Source of the DNA: Eleginops maclovinus
Taxonomy: Eukaryota > Chordata > Actinopteri > Perciformes > Eleginopidae
DNA: 64,000 nucleotides
Direction: 5' to 3'
Assembly: GCF_036324505.1 (NCBI RefSeq)
Contig: NC_086352.1
Location: 19,465,637 to 19,529,636, forward strand
The position numbers and the translations under genes are program-made. The notes under the pieces were generated by a model, which was not told the origin of the DNA, did not search any database, and saw nothing but the letters and a program-made list of their open reading frames with translations. This document shows, piece after piece, positions 1-11,700 of the stretch (its first letter is position 1; every line of letters begins with the position of its first letter).

Positions 1-2137
1 GGCGACCCTAATTCAGTGCAGCCTCCACCAGAAATAGCAACTCATGCATGTATTAATCCCCTACAAGCCAAAAATATGTGATTGAAGGAAAACTGCTTCC
101 ATTTATTGCTAGGGACAACTCCTCTGCCACAGAAAAAAGCTATTTATCATCGTCTCCTCACTGGTGTGCTGTCTGAGGTCTGACTCACATTTGCTAAATA
201 TTGCATTTTGATATTTAAGGTTATGTCTAAATCAGTCATTCACCTTTGCATTTAGGGCTCTCTCTTCCTTTATGTGCTGGAATGTTTCTTTTTTTAAACC
301 CCCTCCCTAACCCCCTCCACTCTCCTGCAGGAAATGCCATGAGTGTAATGCTGTTTATAATGGGATGCAGACACCATGATTTTAACAAAATCTGCCCAAG
401 AGGTTGTTGTCATTTTAAAACAAAAAAGACAAAATAGCAACAGAATTACGACATTATTTGTAAATATAAATATTGATGTCATTTGGTGATCCTGTTTTAG
501 TCTTTGAAGGGACCAGGGGGTTCATCATCATTCATGTTAAACAAATCATAATTTAATTTCAACATTGATCTAAATGCAGGCATGTATTTGTGCAAACTAA
601 ACTCAGTGTTACAACTGCCTTAAAATGAAACAAACATCAATGCTGTTGGGAATATGCCCACTTGCTTTAATTACCACTAATGAATGCAAGTTTGATTATT
701 CCCTATGGTATACGGCAGTGGAGTCCATCACTATTCCGTCTCTGCTAGCATTAGCTATCTGTCAGTGTCAATACAGTCAGTTCATAATACATTGTGTAAT
801 AATCAGCAGATGTTTTGTTCTTTTTGAAAAGCAGGAACAAGCAATATAGCCTTAAAAACTGTAGCAAAAAAAAAAGCATTTGAAGCCAGCGAACAGCATT
901 TATCGTTTGCTTTATTTTATGGGTGGAAATGTGTGCTGGAAGGCCCAGACCAACGGAACATTTAACATATCCACGGGCTATTGGCTCAAGCTTACAGTTT
1001 AATAAAAATCAGGGCAAAAAAGACATTGCTATCATCAAAATGCTTATTTTTTACAGTCAAAGGCTACAATGAAATACAGTCAAACCTGGCTGTGTATGCG
1101 TCACCAGCTTCCTAGAAAGCAGTGGAATAGAAACATATTTGAGGAATTTCCTGTGTTAATTTAATAATGCAGTTTGCTAGTATATATTAAAACACCGCTT
1201 TAATGCACACTTTTGCCAAAGAGCAATAAACGACAGCAGACTAATTACACAGGATTTATAGAAAATACATTTTCTTTTAAAAACAATGTTGACCATAAAG
1301 AATCTGCAGCACCTTAATTTCACCCTTTAAAAACAAATAGAGTTCCGAGAGTTCACAGTTTGAGCATGATATTTTCCCCATTTCAAAAAATAAAACCAAG
1401 GCTGTTAGCCCGTAGTCCGTGAGCTCTGGTTTATTTATAAAATGCAGCGCTTTTAAAGATAATAATGCCTGTCACAGCTTCATTCTGACATTGTAACGTT
1501 TAAATGTGCAAGTAGGGCACTATAATGTTTAATTGTCTTGTGCCATGCATAACATCCTCAACACTACTGCACACTTTTGGATGTAACTTAAGGGAATGAT
1601 CCATCTCATTTCTCTGTTGTGACATTTTGTAAATTGCACTATTTAGCCCAAGGCTGGCACTTCAGCACTTATTACTGATTGAATCCTGGGACAGCGTCAT
1701 TGGGGATGGGTGTGTTAACTGTTGCTCTGCTGTGGTTTCATTAGCCCTCTTTACTCTTAAAGCCCTTAGTTGTGAACCATGCATTGAAATAAGTTAATAG
1801 CTGTTATACACTTTTATTAAACAATGTTTCTTGTTGAAGCCTATGAACCTTTTATTTATCTATAAAATATAATATTTATAACACTCAACTTTTGAGTTTG
1901 TAAAAATATCCTTACGCACTAAACAATAAGAACTCTAGCTGTCAGAAACAACTCAATTCTCAATCTGGGTTGATGGACACCCTCTTCGAATGAGGATAAT
2001 GGCTCAGGGGAAAAAGAAATTGATATCTTTAATGTGTTGGACGCTTACCAAAAATGTTCGAACTTCAGCAGATTTTTTTTTATTTCATTGCTGTTTTGTT
2101 CATTTTTACTAAATGCTGATTGTTTATTTTTTTTTAG
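1..2137. other. Upstream kif18a intron or flank, no exon recognised
   Basis: AT-rich sequence with no open frame that resembles a protein I know. The exon at 2138 begins inside a codon, so at least part of this stretch must be a kif18a intron on the plus strand. Earlier kif18a exons (motor domain) are expected to lie to the left of the window. Confidence 0.5.
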
Positions 2138-5100
2138 TTGGAGGCAAACAGCCAGCTATAAAAGCAGAACTACATCCAAGAATGCCCATCAGGAGGAATC
2201 TGTCTGCGTCACTGCCACCGCAAAGCCCTCAGATGGTCACCAAGGCCTGTGTGTTTGAGGAGGGCGTGTTCCCTCTCCAGTGCACGCCAGAACCTTCTAA
2301 AAAAACATTTAAAGACTTGCCACAGAGCTCATCGAGTGCCATGAATCCCAATATGACATTTGAAATTATGGACGACGATGATCAAACTGCAAGTAATGCG
2401 ACCATCATAATAGGAAGTGGGAGTCCCTGTCGAGCATTGACGTCAACGGAGCTCTCAGGTGCCAGCCAACTACTCCGTCTTCTGAAGGACAATGAGGGGA
2501 ACCAGATTCCAGACAAAAGGTAAGAGAACATTCACGTCTAAGCTTTTCTTTTGATTTCAAAATGTTTAAAGAGGTATGTGATCATTCAGACGCAGGTTCC
2601 TCCCTCAGTCAGTTGGCTATCATTACTTGTCAGTTTTGAGTGTGGCTTGTAATGTTGAGTACAGTTCCCTTGACACTATGCATGCAGTATATTGGATCTC
2701 CAGTCCAAATGGTGCACTCTTTTAACATGTTGAAGTAGTCCTAAACAAATGCATCGATACAGCCGCACACTGATACTGCACTCCTGTGCTTCCTCCAAAA
2801 TGTACTGCTCCACAATATTTTACACTGCTACAATAGTATACAACATTTTATAAGAAAGGCTTTGGTAAACAAGACTTCTCTTTATGGGAACTGAGACATG
2901 TTGATAAAACACTGCTAACTAAGCAGAAATCAAAAAGGATACAACCTCACAAAACTATAGAGAAACAGCAGGCTATCTGAAGTCACACTCATGTCATGTA
3001 TTTCTCAGTTTTTTATGTACCTGTATTAATTTTATAAATAATGAACTCTCTGACATATTCAGTACATATCAAATTAGGGAAATTCCCACTTCTAATGCCT
3101 CTGTGTCAACAACAGTAGAGTCCGGGGGCACAGTGTTTTCCAGTTGCTATGTCCATCCCATTTGTGTGAACACGATATCTCAAGAATGCTTGGGGGTGAT
3201 TTTGATTCATTTGGCACCAGTGTCCGCTATGACTAAAGAATTCATGCACTGATCATTTAAATTTTGCAGAAATGCCTAATAGGATAAAATTACTGGAAAA
3301 ATAAGTTTCTTCAATATCAATACTTACTATACTTGTACAATTTTAAATCCCGGAAAGCATAAATATGTTTCAGGCAAGCATCTGTGTAGTTATAAAAATT
3401 GGTTCAAAGGCAACAAACATGTATCTGTAAAATCAGTTGCATAAAATCTTTAGGATCGTACTATAAACATGTATCCCTTCGGCCGCCCACTAAAAGTTTC
3501 AAAGAATTTAGGATTCTATGTCAAATATGCTCATATCGGATGGCTACCAAACCCCTCAGAAGTGCTTAATCTCCCAAACCTTATTCAAAACAAGACAGAG
3601 ACTATAGTGCAAACAGTAGAAGTATTCTCACCAGCAGCAAGTTTCCAGACTGGAACAATACGCCTAGAGGCTTAAGGCGTCTAAGAAGAGTCAAACAGAA
3701 TCAGAAACATTTGGAGCAGAAGACGGGGTGTGTGTCAGTGAAAGATGTTCCAAGCAGATGAGCCTTTGCATTTACACAATGAGCATGTATCAGTGTATTT
3801 GTTACCAACTATCTTTCAAATCTAAATGCATCGGCTCAATCAATTGTCCTGCCGCATGATCAAAGTGTCACCAGGAATTGTTTTTCTTGAACATAAAAGA
3901 TCATGGCTTACACAGACTTTCCTAAAGCAATGTTGCTAAATGTTTTCCTATGAGAGAAGCTAGCACTAGCTCCAATAGTAGTTTAAAGCGCAGGACAGAT
4001 GACATCATACGCACAATTGCATATTGGTGACGTCACCATGCAATATTTAGCTTAACGTTTGGTGGTCGCTGCTGGGGTTACAGCAAGAAAAAGACGTAGG
4101 GAATAAAATGATTTTACTATATTTTGTGCTTTTTCTCTGATGGCCTGAGTCAATTGCTGAATTTGTTGCTAGTTGCCTTCTGGGAATTCAGATCTTCAAA
4201 TGGAAATAAAACACTGCCTGGTAACGGGGTCGTCCTGCAGCAGACAGGTGGAATCTCAACGGAGAACTATTGCATTATGATCACAAGAACCTTTTAAAAT
4301 AAATGTAAAAGTAGATAACATTGTAGATGGTGCCAACGTTGTAAATCATGAAAACAAAGTTAATTCTGAAAGACTACAAGAAACTGCATTAGTTTTAGGC
4401 AACTGTATAAAAGGGATTTTATGGAACTGCAAAGTGAATGTGTGTATTCAACGTGTAGCAGACACGTTTCAAATTACTTAGACAGTTTAACTGTTGTGTT
4501 TGGAAGAAATGCAATTCATTTATTTTAGAGCACCCTCGAAACACATGTAGAAACCTGACTGAGCAGTAAAGGTCAGAGGTTAACTACATAGGGCTAATGA
4601 CTAAGAATGTGATTAAGGTACATAAAAGGAGATATACAGTTTTCACCAACAATAGTTTGTTTTTTTCAGACATCCGGTTACTTTGTGTCTGATGGTCAGT
4701 TTACACATTTTTAGCGCAATTGGGTTTAGTCCTGCATCGGAAGTATTTGCTCACTTGGGATTAGCTTTAGCCCCAAAGCGATGCCAGAGATTGAGTTTAG
4801 AGCGGATAAATTTGTCCTAAATCATTTAAACCTCGTATAAACAAGTATAGACATGCTAGAGGATTTTGAGCATTAAACTGATTATATGGGGTAAAATATG
4901 TCATATAACTTATGGATAGTTTACAGAATCTAAAACAGGAACACCCAATCCTGATAGAATTCATCTTCTTATTTTGTACCTGAAGGTGTTATAAAAAAAA
5001 AGCTGCTTCAATTGTATCTGAGAGACCACGACATTTGCATATCCGAATGTCTCAATGCAGGTGTTTCGGAACAAAGCATCAGATATCAAAGCTTTAAATT

Positions 5101-6781
5101 ATACAATAGAAGACAAATTCATTGATGAGTATACGCTATTTTGGCTGTAATAAAAAGGGATATGTTTTTGTAAGAAGTCAGTAGAGATGTTTTTGGTAAC
5201 GTGAACCTTTGCTCTGCAGACAACAGATCCTGTCTTTACAAGACGCGAGACGAGCCAAGCCGACCTACATGCACATGACGTCCGCCGCCCAAAGAAAGCG
5301 TAAAGGGAACTGGTAATGTGCCTCTGGCTTCTTATACCTGCAGTGGAAAAAATACTTGCTTTGACATAATGATTTTTCCGTCTATCTAAAGCTCTGCTGA
5401 ACTGAGACCAAAACCAAACGCCAGTTCTGAGTATTAAAAGAAGGAATTCTAAACTTCATTTTTATTTTCTCTGCCTGTTTTATTCACTGAAGCAGCATCC
5501 AAGAAGACTTAACGCAGGATTTCACTGGACCAAAGCGCGTCAAGAAAGAACCCCCAGTGGCCAGCAAACCCCTCAGAGCACATCGTTTTGGTGGTAAGTG
5601 TCAACACCGGACAAACAGTTTAAGGAGACATCCAGACACTAAAGATAAACTATATATACAGTCATAGTTGTTCCCAATACTGACTGTCATGGCTATACAC
5701 CCTATAAACTACAGTATAAGACATTTTTTAGATGAAATTTGCTGTTAGCAGTCAGAATTATATTGCCTGACAAAATAAAGGGTTTCTACGCAGTATAGAA
5801 AAATATGGAATTTGATTTCCAGGTCTGGATGTATGGGAAAACATATTACTGTTACCAGACCATGACAGTTCTGTTTTCCAAAATTAAGTTTTTCTTTAAA
5901 TATGAATAGATCATTCAGACAGTGTTTTTTCATGCTGTTTAGAGCAGGCCGCCAACGTGTTTACCACCGAGAGAGACAGCGTAGGCCAGAGCGTTGTTTA
6001 ATGCCGTACACACCAAGTCAAGACGTGCAACTAACTTACACAACTATGCAGAGCCGCCTCTACGTCTGCAAAACAGCACGCAGCAACTGCATGATGGTTT
6101 GCAGAGCGTCATCGTCAAATTTATTGCTGGCTGGCTTGGCAATCCCCTATATAATGCCTGATTGGCCAAGGATTCCAAATGGAAAAGAGATGCAATTTTT
6201 GCTAGATGCAATTTGACATCTCTTACCTGGTCAAGGTGGCAATTGTAAGACAAGTGCAAGTGCAACAGAATGTAGTCTTGTTCCAGCCTACTCTGCACCC
6301 TGAGTCACAGCATTTTTGACCCAAACCCAACGAGAGACCAAGGCCATCAGCAAGTATTGATCCATTTATTTCAGCTACAGTAGCTAGCTACAGTCTTCTG
6401 GAATTAAGAACGTAACCTACATGCCAACAGGATTTTAAACCTTGTATTTACATAATAAACCTCTAGCTGTTTGTACTCGGATTTCCAATACGGTTTTAAA
6501 AAAGAAGTCTTGAGTCCTTTTGATTTGGTAAATGTGTAGGAACCCTGTAAAACTGTGCCCTCTGTATGTGAGTAACAGAGTCATGACTTTGGTTCCTTCA
6601 CATTCTTTAGTGTGTTCACTCTTGATACTATTCTTGTTTGTTGTCCTCAGGTTCACAGGAGAACAGGCCACGAAGAGTTGTGAGGAGTGTTTCTGAAGGA
6701 AACCTGCTTGAACCTCAGAAATCTAAGTCCATTTTCTATAAAACGTCTCAACAGTTCAAACGTGTGACCAAACGGCTATAA
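2138..6781 (+). CDS. kif18a: Kinesin-8 KIF18A, C-terminal four coding exons (partial gene)
   Basis: Four exons join in phase: 2138-2519, 5220-5312, 5493-5593 and 6651-6781, ending at TAA 6779-6781. They give about 234 residues of C-terminal tail. All have AG acceptors and GT donors (gtaaga, gtaatg, gtaagt). The second exon encodes AKPTYMHMTSAAQRKRKGN, which resembles the KPSYMAMTTAAKRKRK segment I remember from human KIF18A; the last exon carries VVRSVSEGNLLEP, like the human ISKGNL end. KIF18A is a plus-end-directed mitotic kinesin that limits chromosome oscillation at kinetochore microtubules. The motor domain is outside the window; the tail seen here is basic and low in complexity, as expected. 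Identity is also supported by synteny, since human KIF18A, BDNF and LIN7C lie in this order on one strand. The third exon has a tandem CAGCAG acceptor. Confidence 0.82.
2520..5219 (+). other. kif18a: kif18a intron
   Basis: Intron between the first two kif18a exons in the window, bounded by gtaaga and tgcag. It is AT-rich and I see no further coding exon or RNA gene in it. Confidence 0.7.
5594..6650 (+). other. kif18a: Last kif18a intron
   Basis: Intron bounded by gtaagt and cctcag. A stretch around 5940-6300 has higher GC than its surroundings and the phrase tgccgtacacaccaagtc, which is reminiscent of teleost DNA-transposon-derived repeats. I could not define its ends. Confidence 0.6.
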
Positions 6782-7130
6782 AGACGCATTGTGTCTGAAC
6801 CCCACCATTTAGCCTTTTTGAACATTTTCTTGCTCCATCTTTTTACATCAAATTCATCTCCTTAAAAAAAAGTAGCATACATTGCACTAATATGTTAATA
6901 TCTTCAATTTAGCTTCATTTTGCATTGGTATTTTTCTTGACTGTATATAGATTGTATAGTTCTTGATAATCTTTTTGATTATTTTTGGTTATCTGTTAGG
7001 TTACAAATGTACTTGGGCAGCTAATATCAAAGGAAGATTATAGCATAAAACTGCATAAAGAATTAAAACTCCTCTTCACTGAACAGTTTGATTTCCTTCT
7101 GATGTACAGTTAATAACCTGGAGTTATAGA
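6782..7130 (+). other. kif18a: kif18a 3' UTR (proximal part)
   Basis: Noncoding AT-rich sequence after the stop. It includes an ATTAAA at about 7062 that could serve as a poly(A) signal just before the transposon. AATAAA-like hexamers also occur after the transposon (about 8748 and 8847), so the element may lie inside an original longer 3' UTR. Confidence 0.5.
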
Positions 7131-7132
7131 TA

Positions 7133-7337
7133 CAGTGGGGAAAAAAAGTATTTAGTCAGCCACCAATTGTGCAAGTTGTCCCATTTAAAAAGATGAGAGA
7201 GGCCTGTAGGTAGGTATACATATAGGTATACCTCAACTATAAGAGACAAAATCAGAAAAAAAAATCCAGGAAATCACATTGTAGGATTTTTAATGAATAA
7301 ATTGGTAAATTCCTCGGTAAAATAAGTATTTGGTCAC
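7133..7337 (+). repeat. Left terminal inverted repeat of the Tc1 element
   Basis: It is matched in reverse complement by 8540-8739. Outer and inner GTATTT-GGTCA/AGTCA motifs are probable transposase binding sites. Confidence 0.88.
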
Positions 7338-7502
7338 CTACAAACAAGCAAGATTTCTGGCTCTCACAGACCTGTAACTTCTTCTTTAAGAGGCTCCTCT
7401 GTCCTCCACTCGTTACCTGTATTAATGGCACCTTTTTGAACTCGTTATCAGTATAAAAGACACCTGTCCACAACCTCAAACATTCATACTCCAAACTCCA
7501 CT

Positions 7503-8525
7503 ATGGCCAAGACCAAAGAGCTGTCAAAGGAGACCAGAGACAAAATTGTAGACCTGCACCAGGCTGGGAAAACTGAATCTGAAATAGGTAAGCAGCTTGG
7601 TGTGAAGAAATCAACTGTGGGAGCAATTATTAGAAAATGGAAGACATACAAGACCACTGCTAATCTCCCTCGATCTGGGGCTCCACGCAAGATCTCACCC
7701 CGTGGGGTCAAAATGATCACAACAACGGTGAGCAAAAATCCCAGAACCACACGGGGGGACCTAGTGAATGACCTGCAGAGAGCTGGGACCAAAGTAACAG
7801 AGGCTACCATCAGTAACACACTACACCGCCAGGGACTTAAATCCTGCAGTTCCAGACGTGTCCCCCTGCTTAAGCCAGTACATGTCCAAGCCCGTCTGAA
7901 GTTTGCTAGAGGGCATTTGGATGATCCAGAAGAGGATTGGGAGAATGTCATATGGTCAGATGAAACCAAAATAGAACTTTTTGGTAAAAACTCAACTCGT
8001 CGTGTTTGGAGGAGAAAGAATGCAGAGTTGCATCCAAAGAACACCATACCTACTGTGAAGCATGGGGGTGGAAACATCATGCTTTGGGGCTGTTTTTCTG
8101 CAAAGGGACCAGGACGACTTATCCGTGTAAAGGAAAGAATGAATGGGGCCATGTATCGTGAGATTTTGAGTGAAAACCTCCTTCCATCAGCAAGGGCACT
8201 GAAGATGAAGCGTGGCTGGGTCTTTCAGCCTGACCATGATCCCAAACACACCGCCAGGGCAACGAAGGAGTGGCTTCGTAAGAAGCATTTCAAGGTCCTG
8301 GAGTGGCCTAGCCAGTCTCCAGATCTCAACCCCATAGAAAATCTTTGGAGGGAGTTGAAAGTCTGTGTTGCCCAGCGACAGCCCCAAAACATCCCTGCTT
8401 TAGAGGAGATCTGCATGGAGGAATGGGCCAAAATACCAGCAACAGTGTGTGAAAACCTTGTGAAGACTTACAGAAAACGTTTGACCTCTGTCATTGCCAA
8501 CAAAGGGTATATAACAAAGTATTGA
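7503..8525 (+). CDS. Tc1-family DD34E transposase, full length
   Basis: An intronless open frame of 340 residues without stops or frameshifts. Residues 1-50 form a helix-turn-helix ([20 protein letters not shown] and following). A basic GRPR-like linker, RSGAPRKIS, lies at 57-65, and a second helix-turn-helix at about 66-120. The catalytic domain follows with D153 in WSDET, D244 in QPDHDPKHT and E279 in NPIENLW. The D-to-E spacing is 34 residues, and these are the same numbers as in Sleeping Beauty. A glycine-rich [13 protein letters not shown] segment lies at 187-199. Such enzymes cut at the inverted repeats and paste the element into TA dinucleotides. All catalytic residues are present, so the copy looks young and possibly active; this is inference. 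Confidence 0.97.
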   Translation: MAKTKELSKETRDKIVDLHQAGKTESEIGKQLGVKKSTVGAIIRKWKTYKTTANLPRSGAPRKISPRGVKMITTTVSKNPRTTRGDLVNDLQRAGTKVTEATISNTLHRQGLKSCSSRRVPLLKPVHVQARLKFARGHLDDPEEDWENVIWSDETKIELFGKNSTRRVWRRKNAELHPKNTIPTVKHGGGNIMLWGCFSAKGPGRLIRVKERMNGAMYREILSENLLPSARALKMKRGWVFQPDHDPKHTARATKEWLRKKHFKVLEWPSQSPDLNPIENLWRELKVCVAQRQPQNIPALEEICMEEWAKIPATVCENLVKTYRKRLTSVIANKGYITKY

Positions 8526-8539
8526 GATGAACTTTTGTT

Positions 8540-8739
8540 ATTGACCAAATACTTATTTTCCACAATCATTTGAAAATTAATTCATTAAAAATCCTACAAT
8601 GTGATTTCCTGGATTTTCTTTTCTCATTCTGTCTCTCATAGTTGAAGTGTACCTATGATGAAAATTACAGGCCTCTCATCTTTTTAAATGGGAGAACTTG
8701 CACAATTGGTGGCTGACTAAATACTTTTTTGCCCCACTG
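8540..8739 (-). repeat. Right terminal inverted repeat of the Tc1 element
   Basis: Reverse complement of the left repeat with scattered mismatches. It ends at the TA duplication at 8740-8741. Confidence 0.88.
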
Positions 8740-8741
8740 TA

Positions 8742-11700
8742 TGTCATAATAAAAATTCTTGTTAAAGAATCTGTGGATGTTTTTCAAGGATTAAATCCCT
8801 TTCTAAAATGTAATCTCTGCCTTTGTCTGCTATTGAAAAATAATCTGAATAAATGAAGAGGGTGTGACAGAGTGGTAAATTAACTTTTGGTTACGAGACG
8901 TTCCAACGATAAATAAGTGACAAAGGTCGGGCTTAGGAAACGTGAAGATACCATAGCAGGAAAAATTGAACTGACCTAGGAGTGACTCAAAGCAGAACTC
9001 AAAAACATAACTTTCTTGTTGTCTTCCTATTGAAAAAAGCTACCTTTATCAAAACAGGTAAACCCGGAGTGCAGTGATTGATGGGATTCTGTACCAATGC
9101 CTTGTGGGGTTTCAGGATGATAAGTGTTATTTCACCATTCAACGGAGCACAGACTCCACACTCAGTCTGGAAAGAGGCGTCACCACTAACTCAAAAAATT
9201 GATGTCCAAAAATTAGGCAAAATGTACCTTTTATTTATTCATATGTATATGTACTAGTGATTATTGAAATAGACAATCTGATAGGCAAGCCGATAAGTAA
9301 AAGTTGCTCAAAGACAACAGTTAAAGTATTGCTAAGCTAAAAGGTAACAGGGCAAAAGAAGAAGGTTCATAATGGTTGGCTGAGCATAACAGAAAAAAAT
9401 AGCCAATAGAAATAGCTAATCCGTTTTTGGGCAAAAAGTAAAGGATAGACTACCGGTAACAAATCATATATATATAAAAAAAATGGATCTTGATAAAATA
9501 AATGAATCAGTGGCTGAAATTGTTAGCTAAGCATAACAATGAAGTTAGAGTAATGTGGATGAAGGATGTGGAGGAAGTCTTTACCTCCTCTGACTGCTGT
9601 GGGAAATGGGTTGGGTTGGCTCAATCCCCCTTAAGATATTTTTAGGCTTTCCTATGTTGCGTTTTTAGCCTGATCAAATGTGAAGGATCGTCGGGAACAA
9701 GCTTTTATTAGAATTCTATACTAAAAATGAATGTCAAAAATACCTCCTGCATCTATGATGAGGGTGGGACCTCATTGCTCTGTCTGGAGAGAACTAGACT
9801 TGTCACTTTGAATTCAGTCTTGCAACTTTCAGTGGCACAGCATTCAGTGTGATCTTTATTTTTAGCTCAGGAGCTCAATGCATATATCAGCACTGTACTG
9901 CGCAAGCACTGACACTCTCTCATGCTCTCATTCACAAGAATCTCTTCATTGTGTGTGTGTGTGTGTGTGTGTGTGAGTGAGGGAGAGGGAGAGGGAGAGT
10001 GTGTGCGCACACAGGGAGGCAGGTCTTGGCTAAAGTTTATTAACTTTCTCTTAGCCAATGGGGCTCCTTGTGCGTTTTTCCTGCTGACCAATGGGACAGA
10101 TTGAGAGGTTGGAGGTGGGTGTTGCTTAGCAACTGCAGGTAGAATCTCAGATCATGTCGGACCCATTGTTTTATCTCGCCTCCCTGAGAGACATTACATG
10201 CTATGTCTTGTGATTTGTTAGTAAAAAAAAAACACCTCTGTGCAAATGCGTCACAAAGTTGTTAACTCTATTTCTGTGTTGTTAAACAAAGATCACAGTG
10301 ACTTTAATGATGTTTCACCCTCAACTCAGAGCACTTTTAATTGATTTGCATTATGTTATTTTCATCGCCGAGTCACTGGAGAACATACAAGGAGATGTGG
10401 ATTTTATTGTTTTATTTTCTGATCCTAATTACAGCGATAATAACCGTTATTGAGCCTCATGGCGAATCAAAGATGGGAGAAGATAAATACAACACACATG
10501 GCTGCTAAATGCTAATGTAGATGAAACCTCAGGATTTGCCTTTTGAAGCAAAGTGTAACATGCCTCACATCCAGATACCATCACACTAACAGACACACAC
10601 CCAAAGCATTGTTAACAATGATATGTGTTTTTATTATAATCCTGATTTAAGAATCCCTGAGCGTTTGGCAAAATCCAGTGTTTGAAAATAGCCTTTATAT
10701 TTTAGTTTCTTTGTGCATGGCTAAATATGACGATATGATCCCTCTTTCACTGCTTGTGCCTCCCATAATGCAGCATGTCACAGCTGTGAACTTTTTAGCC
10801 CCTGTATACTTGCATGACCTGATATCTTAAAACCATAGCCGACCACCCCTACAGTCTGTCCTCTCACCACTTACAGTGTCCCTTGTAGGCTTTTGTCCTG
10901 CCCATAAACAAACATTGTATATGTTACTCATATACTCAACTGACTGTGTCTCATATGAATGTGAACACAGAAAAAAATGTAGGCTGAAATGTAAATCCAA
11001 ATTACTCTATTTTATGCTCGTCTGCGCAGTTGTTTTAGGTGGAACCATCACATTGTGGGATACTTCAAGTAAATTAGACAAAAAACATTTTAAAATCTGT
11101 AAATGTATATATTTGAATATTCAGACAAAAATACAGCATCGTAAACTGGGCACTTAAGAGTTGCTTTTGTTCATCCTCCCTTCCCGTGATGCTTGTTGCA
11201 AATATTTAAATGGGGGTTATGGAAATTCCTGGCATGCACCCTGGATTTGGCATGTAAAGCAGGCCCAAGATGATTGTTGTTTACACCATGCCCATTTGTG
11301 CCCAGTATGTCCGACAGTCGGAAGCAAGACATTTGACCTAAAAGGGTTTTTTATCATCCATACAATTCGAGCACACTTGGGGTGTCAGCCATAGTGATTC
11401 TGCATAAGGTAAGCCTTGATTACTTAAAACTTTACAGAGATTGAAAACTGTGCGATAATCGATTTGTAAGACATACAGAGGCAAACGAAAACTTTCAAAA
11501 TGATCATAACATAATTAATATTTTTAGTTGCTTGTCTTCTGACAAAACTAAAAATTTCAACAGGTCATGATGCTTTTTCTTCTGAGAGAAGATATAATAT
11601 AAGCAGCCGCCTTAGATGATTGTGTCTTTTAACAGACCATTTCTAAAATGAGTGCCCGGTTTGAAAAATATCTATTACAAAGAAGTTAGAACATTTAAAA

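Larger units (their letters stand above)
7133..8739 (+). mobile_element. Complete Tc1/mariner transposon with long IR/DR-type inverted repeats
   Basis: The element starts CAGTGGGG and ends CCCCACTG. It is flanked on both sides by TA (7131-7132 and 8740-8741), the target-site duplication of the Tc1/mariner superfamily. The terminal inverted repeats are about 200 bp (roughly 7133-7337 and 8540-8739). Each carries an outer motif AAAAAGTATTTAGTCAGCC and an inner motif AAATAAGTATTTGGTCA, the paired-direct-repeat layout of the IR/DR group that includes Sleeping Beauty-like elements. The two repeats are very similar but not identical: the left one carries extra sequence at about 7208-7235. The single gene inside is an intact transposase. 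At about 1.6 kb this is the full normal size for a teleost Tc1 element. It sits about 350 bp downstream of the kif18a stop codon. Confidence 0.96.

Noticed and set aside
3469..3675. Short plus-strand frame in a kif18a intron
   Set aside because: Sixty-eight codons with no family resemblance or exon borders.
5902..6298. Overlapping open frames in the last kif18a intron
   Set aside because: Both strands are open, with no family resemblance; probably a decayed repeat, but no inverted ends could be defined.
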